Part shown: one piece after another, positions 56,905 through 64,000 of the stretch
How positions within the stretch are numbered: position 1 is the first letter of the stretch
Layout of the letters: each line of letters starts with the position of its first letter
DNA from: Odontocerum albicorne
Taxonomy: Eukaryota; Arthropoda; Insecta; Trichoptera; Odontoceridae
NCBI GenBank assembly: GCA_949825065.1
Contig: OX463838.1
Location: forward strand, 7,976,251 to 8,040,250
Direction: 5' to 3'
DNA: 64,000 nucleotides
Notes under the pieces: model-generated
What the model saw: only the letters and a program-made list of their open reading frames with translations
The model's database searches: none
Told to the model about the DNA's origin: nothing
Position numbers and translations under genes: made by a program

Positions 56905-58560
56905 TATAGAGTTTATCAACGGTTTTGGCTTTAACTTTGTGAAAGTCCACATCAGAATTTATTTAGTTATTTCATTTATTATATTAATCCCCGCTACACG
57001 TGTTTCTAATTTCTATCCCGAGACTCTCTTCAGGTAGAATAATCCTGATATGAAAACAGTTCTTTTTTTTATCAGACTGGTGTCTTGTTACTTCACTATG
57101 AACCACACACATCAAAAAGGCAACGGAGATTAAGTACATAAGAGCAGCATAAATGAAATAGAAAGTATATACGAGTAAATTGGAATGACTAAAAAAACAT
57201 AGGCACTGGAATACAAGAACATAAGCATTTTAATAACAAATTTTCAGATTTTGCAAAGCGTATAATAGAGACAACTCATTATTTTCAGATTTTGCAAAAC
57301 GTATAATAGAGACAACTCATTGTTTTCAGATTTTGCAAAACGTATAATAGAGAAGATTCATTGCTTTCAGATTTTTCAAAACGTATAATAGAGACAACTC
57401 ATTGTTTTCAGATTTTCTAAAACGTATAATAGAGATAACTCATTATTTTCAGATTTTGCAAAACGTATAATAGAGACAACTCATTGTTTTCAGATTTTGC
57501 AAAACGTATAATAGAGAAGATTCATTGCTTTCAGATTTTTCAAAACGTATAATAGAGACAACTCATTGTTTTCAGATTTTCTAAAACGTATAATAGAGAT
57601 AACTCATTATTTTCAGATTTTGCAAAACGTATAATAGAGACAACTCATTGTTTTCAGATTTTGCAAAACGTATAATAGAGAAGATTCATTGCTTTCAGAT
57701 TTTTCAAAACGTATAATAGAGACAACTCATTGTTTTCAGATTTTGCAAAACGTATAATAGAGACCACTCATTGTTTTCAGATTTTGCAAAACGTATAATA
57801 GAGACAACTCATTGTTTTCAGATTTTCCAAAACGTTTAATAGAGACAACTCATTGTTTTCAGAATTTAGAAAACGTATAATAGAGACAACTCATTGTTTT
57901 CAGATTTTGCAAAATATACGAGTAGTAGAGACAAATCACTGTTTTCAAAATTTGGAAAACGTATAATAGAGACCACTCATTGTTTTCAGAATTTAGCAAA
58001 CGTATAATAGAGACAACTCATTGTTTTCAGATTTTGCAAAATATACGAGTAGTAGAGACAACTCATTGTTTTCAAAATTTGGAAAACGTATAATAGAGAC
58101 CACTCATTTTTTCAGATTTTTGGAAAACGTATAATAGAGACAACTCAATATTTCAAAAATAGTCAAGTTCAAGTTTAACATACGTCATAAAAACTATATA
58201 AAACAATCAATTTAGAAATATTAAAGATACACAAAGTCAGAAGTAATTACTAAAAAGTAATAAAGAATCAAATAATGGAAAAGGTTTCAAACCTCTTACG
58301 CAATTTTCCTTTGTATTTATACGGTCGAATTCTAAGAATTATTTGTATAAAATATTTTAATTAATTTATTAAAATTGAAAGCATTCCGTAAATATACCAC
58401 ACACGCTTTTGACGTGGGTAGTCCATAGTAAAGTAACATGACACCAGTCTGATATAAATAAACAATGCTCTCATAACAGACGGGGATGATTCCGCCTTGA
58501 GAGAGCCTCGGGATAGGTGGTAGAAACACGTGTAGTGAGGATTAATCTAAAAATAGGATT
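56905..58560. mobile_element. HH-C repeat, inverted partial plus expanded copy
   Basis: A minus-strand partial (56905-57150, with ATCCCCGCTACACGTG and CCCGAGACTCTCTTCAGG) faces a plus-strand copy (57170-58560, ending CCTCGGGATAGGTGG, then AAACACGTGTAGTG). The plus copy matches 32630-33085 outside the array. Hammerhead-like features occur at both ends (GAA-ACACGTGT-A). In the minus partial the core reads CTGAAGA. Confidence 0.7.
57230..58150. repeat. 41-bp tandem array inside HH-C
   Basis: About 22 units of TTTTGCAAAACGTATAATAG with AGACAACTCATTGTTTTCAG. The variant AGAAGATTCATTGCTTTC recurs every four units early in the array (about 164 bp), a short higher-order pattern. Later units carry ATATACGAGTAGTAGAG in place of the middle part. 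Confidence 0.92.
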
Positions 58561-59039
58561 AACAAATTAATTTATTGTTAAATATTCCATGTAATAAAAT
58601 TTATCATATATTTATAATTGTATGAGTTGTGACAAATCATAGCAGAGAAATCTTTCTTAAATTGCTAAGTAAAAATTTTTGCTCAAATTGAACACCTCTG
58701 TTAATCTTAATAGAGCATTTATAATTAAATTGATAGCTGAAAGTTGCTCAAATTTTTTATGTATTGAGAAATAAACGCCGTCAAATAAAAATGACTCCCC
58801 TTAATGAATGATTCTATTTAATTCAACGTTAGCAGATAGCAGTTTTCGAACTGGTTTTTTCATTCTAGTAGCACAAACAGGTGTCATCTAAATAAAAGAG
58901 TTATATTTGCTTCTACTTCTTAAAAACAAATTTTTTTCTTTAAAAAAATTACTTTGGTCCCTTCAATTATTATTATTTAAAAAAAACATTGTCATGGACA
59001 ATTTAGATTTTGATGTGTAATATAAGATATTATTGTATT
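58561..59039. other. Intron sequence, no feature recognised
   Basis: AT-rich, no exon-like segment. Confidence 0.4.
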
Positions 59040-59212
59040 TCTCAGTGAGATACAGGCAAAAGTTCTCAGTGAGACACAGGCAAAAGCCTAGTTTACTGGG
59101 GACACGACAAATAAAAGGCAACAAACCCAGATTCATTAAAATTGAGTGTCCAAGTTAAATTATATGTTGTTTTATCGCAAATTGTGTATATTTTTTGGCA
59201 TGTGTAAAATAA
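59040..59212 (+). repeat. Dispersed repeat (TTTACTGGGGA family), copy 2
   Basis: Matches 10280-10400 (GGCAAAAGCCTAGTTTACTG). A short part, CAGTGAGATACAGGCAAAAG, is doubled here. It abuts HH-A at 59215. Confidence 0.75.
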
Positions 59213-59214
59213 AT

Positions 59215-59400
59215 ATATTGTTTATAGTTAAGGCACATTGTGGAGGTTTAACGACATTGTAATTTGTTTTATCAAACACTGTTCATTCCACTTGCAAACA
59301 AGACTTGTTTGTGCTCCCCTAATGATGAGGTGAAAGCCTTGAAACTAGTAGGGTTATACCGTTACAAAAAATGGAATGAACAGTGTTTAATAAAATAAAT
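59215..59400. mobile_element. HH-A repeat, shortened inverted pair
   Basis: A left arm of only about 80 bp (GTTAAGGCACATTGTGGAGG to TTCATTCCACTTGC) faces a right arm with the ribozyme-like motif and GGAATGAACAGTG. Confidence 0.75.
59310..59360 (+). ncRNA. Hammerhead-like motif (HH-A) with changed stem III
   Basis: CCC, CTAATGA (core G changed to A), T, GAGGT-GAAA-GCCTT, GAA, ACTAGT, A, GGG. Stem III changed from ACCGGT to ACTAGT at both central positions, so it stays self-complementary. The core change should inactivate it. Confidence 0.35.
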
Positions 59401-59404
59401 AAAT

Positions 59405-59605
59405 ATTGTATTACACTTTCGTTGCAAACAATACAACCTGGCGGGTTTATTACCACGTGGCAATCTCTTCTAACCACCCAGAAAGATGTAAAATATGACT
59501 TAAGTGAAAACCAGAATAAAATTATTTTGTTAAATCTAGTTTCCATGGGGATCGAACCCGCAACCCCCGGGTTGAATTTTTTTTACCAGCTAGGTCACAG
59601 AGGTC
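59405..59605 (-). mobile_element. tRNA-derived SINE
   Basis: Reverse of CCTCTGTGACCTAGCTGGTA (A box) and GGTTGCGGGTTCGATCCCC (B box), with body AACCTGGCGGGTTTATTACC. Well preserved, close to the exon at 59645. Confidence 0.85.
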
Positions 59606-59644
59606 GAGTTAAAAATATGTAATAGTAAATAAATAACCCCCTAC

Positions 59645-59812
59645 CCATGTTGGCCTGCACCCAGGCGGCGCTAGGCCCGATGCGGAAGCTGCCGTCGTCG
59701 CATGGCTCGTATGCTATCGAGCACATGCCTGGGACTTGGCGCACGCACGCCTTATAGTCCTGGTCCGACAGGTGCCGGCCATTCTCCGCATAGTTCAGCG
59801 TCTGGATTATAC
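59645..59812 (-). CDS. CUB-like extracellular protein, exon with the second half of the CUB-like core
   Basis: 168 bp between an ATGTTGTAG acceptor and an ACATGG|GTAG donor, phase 1 both sides, joining to 61149-61304 through a Gly codon. It encodes 56 residues: IIQTLNYAENGRHLSDQDYK, ACVRQVPGMCSIAYEPCDDG, SFRIGPSAAWVQANMG. The (G)-I-(S/Q)-FNY---NG-HL--QDY--C-R---G-C-I-Y--C pattern is characteristic of the conserved insect CUB-domain proteins of unknown function. Three Cys residues are in the expected places. The G/C content and codon use stand out strongly from the flanks. Confidence 0.85.
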
Positions 59813-59829
59813 CTACAACATTCAATAAG

Positions 59830-60289
59830 AGCTTCAACTCTTTCCAACAGAGTGCATTGATTTTAAGACTCCTAGCACAATGTGTCCCTTCATTTTTCCG
59901 CACAGATCATCATTTGGATTATCCCTGCAACATTCATTCAAGGGCTCCTAACGTACACGCTTATTTCTCTCCAAAAAAGTTATTTGATACTAGGTTTCTA
60001 GAGTAGGCACGCTTTCTAGTCTTTGTGTGACAACTGCAAGGCAAGTGAGTTAATAACTAAATGTCCGATTAGGAGTTTTTTAATAGGCAATCCACTCAAA
60101 TAAGGATGATTTGTGCCATCAAATTCAAGTCATAATGCAATTATATGAGTCAATATATAGTAAATAGTAAACTTTTTTTTTAAATTACTATTCTAGACCA
60201 TTCAAAGACTGAGTTGATTAAGCTTAAAAAAATTAACAATCGATCTATAAGTGGAAAAGTTCCAGAATGAAAGAAGAAATGCAACATTC
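59830..60289. other. Intron sequence, no feature recognised
   Basis: Between exon 59645-59812 and a retrotransposon hairpin; no exon or repeat seen. A segment ATTATACCTACAACATTCAAT near the acceptor recurs as ATTATCCCTGCAACATTCAT at 59918, so the acceptor region was partly duplicated. Confidence 0.5.
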
Positions 60290-60530
60290 CTTGGACGCGG
60301 CAAAAATACGGTCAAATCTGTCTCGCAAAGGACAACCGAAAAATACATGATCTATAGTTTCGTAATCCAGACCACACTCGCAGCCGGGATTTTCCACAAT
60401 ACCCATTCTGTTAAGGTGACTGAATGGGTATTGTGGAGAAACATGGCTGCGACTGTGGTCTGGATTATGAAACTATAGACCATGTATTTTTCTTTTGTTC
60501 TTTGCGAGACAGATTTGATTTATAATTAAA
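60290..60530. mobile_element. Retrotransposon Cys-His segment as an inverted pair
   Basis: The right arm (plus, about 60422-60520) reads MGIVEKHGCDCGLDYETIDH then VFFFCSLRDRF. This is the C-CG-ET--H---C motif found near the end of some non-LTR reverse transcriptases. The left arm (60310-60412) is the same segment in reverse, so the DNA can fold into a hairpin with about 100-bp arms. Confidence 0.8.
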
Positions 60531-60624
60531 CATTATTTTATTTTGGTTGTTGAAATAATTATGTGGTTGTAATTGTAGATGTGATAGTTTGGGATTTAAT
60601 TATAAGACTACGAATGTTTTTTTT

Positions 60625-60818
60625 ATTTTATTTATTTCACCTGGCGAGTTTATTGTCATGTGGCAATCTCTTCCAACCAACCAGAAAGATGTTTTAATGG
60701 GCCCTAAGTGAAAACCAGACTGGAATTCCATTTTAAAAAATCTGGATTCCAGCGGGGATCGAACCCGCAACCTTCGGATCGGTAGTCAAGTGTCTTACCA
60801 CCAGGCCACGGAGGAATG
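60625..60818 (-). mobile_element. tRNA-derived SINE, best copy of the main family
   Basis: Reverse of CTCCGTGGCCTGGTGGTAAG (A box) and GGTTGCGGGTTCGATCCCCG (B box). The body has CAGTCTGGTTTTCACTTAGG and TTGGTTGGAAGAGATTGCCA and ends in a TAAA-type tail. It resembles a tRNA head with a non-LTR-derived tail. Confidence 0.9.
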
Positions 60819-61148
60819 TTTCAGCTGTGTGTTGAAGTATTTAGGACAAATATACAAAATTGATTATGAAGTGGTACTCTATATTCACAAATTAATGACT
60901 TATTTATTTGTGCTGTAAGGTTTACCTTTCCACTAAAACAATTTAAATGCTACAATATATCGTAGATAATAAAAAATAACACCAAAGATACATCAAAGAA
61001 CAATGTTTACTTCAAATCAGAAATGAACATGTTAGAGGAAATCATCGGACCTAGCTCCTCTGATCATCCACATCGTGTGTAAGTTTGCTGTTTCTATTCT
61101 GTGCTAAATAATAAAACTAAACATAAAACAAGAATGCTATAAGCTTAC

Positions 61149-61304
61149 CAGAATTGGAAGTGTAGTACTGCATGCAACCATCGGGCGCGCCCTGGGCGAA
61201 CCGGACCTGCGTCACACGGATCTCCCAGAGTCGCTGCAGCGTGGGCCTGCTCAGCCGCATCGACATCGACACGAACTCCCCATTTTTATCAATATCATAG
61301 TAGA
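61149..61304 (-). CDS. CUB-like extracellular protein, first exon seen in the window
   Basis: 156 bp between a T-rich TTTTTTTTTTCAG acceptor and an ATTCTG|GTAAGC donor, phase 1 on both sides. Encodes YYDIDKNGEFVSMSMRLSRP, TLQRLWEIRVTQVRFAQGAP, DGCMQYYTSNSG. The W-IRVTQ----(A)P-GC-QYYT segment is the hallmark of the insect CUB-family proteins. The Cys that often follows RVTQI in that family is not seen here (VRFAQ). The entry phase shows at least one upstream exon, which must lie beyond the right edge or was not recognised in 61.3-64 kb. The start codon and any signal peptide are therefore not in this list. Function unknown; secreted or extracellular by family. Confidence 0.85.
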
Positions 61305-61309
61305 CTGAA

Positions 61310-61805
61310 AAAAAAAACAATGTTACAGTTTCAGTAAAGACAAAGTACAATATCGCCAACAATTGTAGTGTTTTATGGCTTGTGCATAATATCCTGGCCA
61401 AGTTCGTGTAAGAGACAAACCTTCACAAAGTATATTTATTTTATTGTTATTTTCATTATTTTTTTATATATGGTGAAACATGGTACATCAGATTATTGCT
61501 GCATAGTAATTTCTTTGAATCAACCATGGTTTAACATAAAAAAAAATATTCATTTAAATTCGACTCGAAATAAAAATAAATGAAAAAACTTAATCAGTAA
61601 TGGTAAAACTAGAGGAAAGGAATTCTTTGAAAAATTTGGAAGGGAAACAAAGGAAAATTAAGATGAAAGGATATTATGAGTAATGAAATATTTTTTCAAT
61701 TGTTCCTTAAACAAAAATAAGGATGATGCACATCTGATAAATCTTGAAAGTTGGTTCCACAGTCGCGCCGACCCAACTACAAAAGAAAATGAGTATCAGA
61801 TATAT
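61310..61805. other. Intron sequence, no feature recognised
   Basis: AT-rich, no exon-like segment upstream of the first recognised exon. Confidence 0.4.
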
Positions 61806-61861
61806 TATTTTATATATTATTTAAAGTTAAGGCATGAACAGTGTAGAGTTATATAGTTATA

Positions 61862-62815
61862 CTAGGCGTATCCAGAAAGTAAGTGTACTGAGGCTCTCAC
61901 GACCGGATGGATTTTATTTTCGACATGTTGGCTACACTTCCGTGTAGCCTGACCCTTCCCTTCCGCAACGAGACCGGTTCGAGGTCAGCACGTTGAGAAG
62001 TGTCGACACGATAACACGTTTCGTGAAAAATGTCAATCCAATCTCCCGCCAAGTGCGAAATAAATAATGCCGGGCAAGAGTTTTTGAGGCGCTGCAAACT
62101 CCATGGAGATGAATTTCTACTCTCCATCGTTACTGGAGATGAAACTTGGGTTGCACATTACACGCCTGAAACCAAAAGGCAGTCTCAACAGTAGCGTCAC
62201 ACCTCTTCACCCTCCGCCAAAAAGTTCAAAACCACAATTTCAGCCAAGAAAATCATGGCATCCGTGTTTTGGGACTGTCAAGGCATAATTTTAATTGAAT
62301 ATATGCCTCAAGAGGAGACCATCAACTCTGCAAGATACTGTGAGACCCTAAAAAAATTGCGGAGGGCGATTCAGAACAAGAGGAGAGGCATGCTGACAAA
62401 GGGAGTCTGCCTGCTGCACGACAATGCCAGACCACACACGGCCAACGCCACGAAGGAACTGCTCGCCTCGTTTAAATGGGATGTCCTGAACCATCCCGTG
62501 CATTCCCCTGACCTAGCACCTTCAGATTACTATCTCTTTACCTCCCTGAAGCTGCACATGGGTGGAAAAAGGTTTTCAACCGACGAGGAGGTATAAGAGG
62601 AGGTGGAGAAGTGGACGGAGGGGTTGGCGGGAAACTACTTCGAGGAAGGCATCAAAAAGTTGATACCCCGCTTCACCACCTGCATTGAGAGGAATGGCGA
62701 CTATGTCGAAAAATAGCTTACATATGTACTACGGTAACCACGTAATTTTTTTGTTTAAATAAAAAAAATTGTAACCTACAAAAATTCAGTACACTTACTT
62801 TGTGGATATGCCTCG
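61862..62815 (+). mobile_element. Mariner element, N-terminal part deleted
   Basis: Ends CTAGGCGTATCCAGAAAGTA and (reverse) CGAGGCATATCCACAAAGTA with TA on both sides. 954 bp, so about 350 bp shorter than a full element. It sits inside an HH-A copy (GTTAAGGCATGAAC to the left, GTGGAATAAACAGTG to the right). Confidence 0.85.
62020..62716 (+). pseudogene. Mariner transposase, catalytic half with two stops
   Basis: Reads KLHGDEFLLSIVTGDETWVA (first Asp), a TAG stop near 62193, then KFKTTISAKKIMASVFWDCQ, CETLKKLRRAIQNKRRGMLT, GVCLLHDNARPHTANATKEL (second Asp) and HPVHSPDLAPSDYYLFTSLK (third Asp, 34 residues on). A TAA stop follows near 62594, then GLAGNYFEEGIKKLIPRFTT and GDYVEK to a TAG. The helix-turn-helix part is deleted. 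The rest is well preserved. Confidence 0.85.
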
Positions 62816-63100
62816 TATAACGTGGAATAAACAGTGTTTGACTAAACAAATTACATTTTTTTTAATTTTATACATGACAAGAATTATTTTACACGTGAAA
62901 CTTGTTTCTGCTCGTCTGATGGTGAGGCGAACGCCTTGAAACTCCCTGATGATGAGGCGAACGCCTTGGTAGGGTTATACCGTTACAAAAAGTGGAATAA
63001 ACAGTGTTTGATAAAACAAATTATAATATCTTTAATAATGTTAATGCCTTTACTATAAATCTCCACAACATTAATGCCTTAACTATAAACAATATATTTA
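62816..63100. mobile_element. HH-A repeat remains on both sides of rearrangements
   Basis: GTGGAATAAACAGTGTTTG at 62821 and again at 62991, with two partial ribozyme-like segments at 62905-62942 (CTGATGGTGAGGCGAACGCC) and 62943-62985. Their stem II closing pair is C-G (GAGGC/GCCTT) instead of T-G. The second lacks GAAACC. The end is AATGCCTTAACTATAAACAA. Confidence 0.65.
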
Positions 63101-63104
63101 TTTA

Positions 63105-63262
63105 TTTTATACATGACAAGAAATATACACAATTTTGAATATACGAAAAAACAACAGGTAATATAATTTGGACACACAATTTTAATGGATCTGGGTTTGT
63201 TGCCTTTCATTTGTCCATGTGTCCCCAGTAAACTAGGCTTTTGCCTGTATCTCACTGAGGAT
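63105..63262 (-). repeat. Dispersed repeat (TTTACTGGGGA family), copy 3
   Basis: Reverse copy with TCCCCAGTAAACTAGGCTTT and GATCTGGGTTTGTTGCCTTT. Again next to an HH-A end, in mirrored orientation to the 59.0-59.2 kb arrangement. Confidence 0.75.
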
Positions 63263-63559
63263 ATTTAGCATGAAAAAATAAAGCGATACTTCTTTCCGAT
63301 ATTGGATTATATAAAACCCCGTTGCACGTTCTCATCAACCTGACAAACAGTGACACTCAATTACATATGTATACATCACGCGAAATCAAACTCCTCAAAC
63401 ATCATCACTCCAGGCAGACCAAAAACGTTCATCCTACAATATACCGCACACAATCATAAAAACATAAATATACAAAAATACAAATATAAATTATTATAAG
63501 TTAGTGCAATGTGCTGGAATACAAAATAATATGTTATAATAAAAACAATCTTTACTTTT

Positions 63560-63775
63560 ATTATAATTTCGTTATATAGGTATACAGCACAACCTGGAGA
63601 ATTTATTGCCATGTAGCGATATATGTCAATCAAGTAGAAGATGTTAAATAGACTTGAAGTGAAAACCAGACTGAAACCTTTTATAAAAAATTGGGTATCT
63701 ACGGGTCTCGAACCCATAAACCCTGGGTCAGAAGACTTGGAAGTTGGCGTCTTACAAACAAGACCACGAAAATCG
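63560..63775 (-). mobile_element. tRNA-derived SINE
   Basis: Reverse of TTATGGGTTCGAGACCCGTA (B box) and GTGGTCTTGTTTGTAAGACG (A-box side); body CAACCTGGAGAATTTATTGC. Same family as 60625-60818. Confidence 0.8.
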
Positions 63776-64000
63776 TCAACTCATTGTTGAAAGAAGTTGC
63801 ATACTATGTTTTGTTCTCCAGTTAATTTATCTTTCAGCCTATCTGCGTCCAAAAGTTGGCATGTGATTCCATTTTGTTTCACTTTTTATATTTTTGTCTG
63901 AACATCTGCTAATACAAGGGATAAATCACTATAAATGGCCTTGGATTGTCCACAATATTAATGGAAAATCTTTCCGTCGACTATTAAAATAATTGTTAAA
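63776..64000. other. AT-rich DNA, no feature recognised
   Basis: No exon-like segment or repeat is seen up to the window edge. Confidence 0.4.

Noticed and set aside
59383..59622. 79-codon plus-strand frame
   Set aside because: Runs across HH-A and a SINE.
61897..62127. Minus-strand 76-codon frame
   Set aside because: Antisense of a mariner element.

Overview
The window is AT-rich nuclear DNA of an animal, most likely an insect. It has spliced exons with GT/AG borders, long introns, Tc1/mariner elements, non-LTR retrotransposon 3' ends, tRNA-derived SINEs and many tandem arrays. One host gene is recognised. The order of insect cannot be resolved from the sequence alone.

The host gene lies on the minus strand from about 61.3 kb down to 15.1 kb. 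Seven exons (61149-61304, 59645-59812, 47044-47130, 31429-31619, 29841-30047, about 25163-25315 and 15102-15326) join in frame through compatible splice phases and encode about 395 residues. They make the C-terminal part of an insect CUB-domain-like extracellular protein with a Gly-rich linker and a Cys-rich end. The 5' end (signal peptide, first CUB part) lies beyond the right edge. Everything between the exons, and the 15 kb downstream of the stop, is mobile or satellite DNA.

Mobile DNA by class. (1) Mariner: one full-length copy with an intact DD34D transposase (40225-41510), two deletion derivatives of another lineage, two broken larger copies (43.7-44.7 kb, 61.9-62.8 kb), an inverted pair (34.7-36.2 kb) and relics. 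(2) A DDE element (IS630/Tc1-like) present twice as internally deleted copies (23.3-24.1 kb, 50.3-50.9 kb). (3) Palindromic or TIR elements with TA target duplications. (4) 5'-truncated tails of at least seven non-LTR families. The commonest ends in a Gly/Arg/Pro-rich segment followed by a TATG-rich tail. (5) At least two tRNA-derived SINE families.

The most unusual content is three repeat families (called HH-A, HH-B and HH-C here). They are often arranged as inverted pairs and carry a hammerhead-ribozyme-like motif: CTGANGA, a hairpin, GAA, a self-complementary 6-8 nt stem III, then A or T, with short flanking stem I pairing. Several stems show compensatory changes between copies. Hammerhead motifs are known from Penelope-like elements and retrozymes, so these are probably non-autonomous relatives. 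No reverse transcriptase for them is visible here.

A second theme is that several tandem arrays are seeded from pieces of mobile elements. A 104-bp non-LTR coding segment (2.4-4.3 kb), a mariner 5' leader (34.8-35.4 kb), a mariner end (36.2-36.7 kb) and a 41-bp piece of HH-C (57.2-58.2 kb) each have an unexpanded sister copy elsewhere in the window. Long open frames inside arrays whose unit is a multiple of 3 (27.9-28.7, 47.4-48.3, 42.9-43.2 kb) are best read as artefacts of the repeat.
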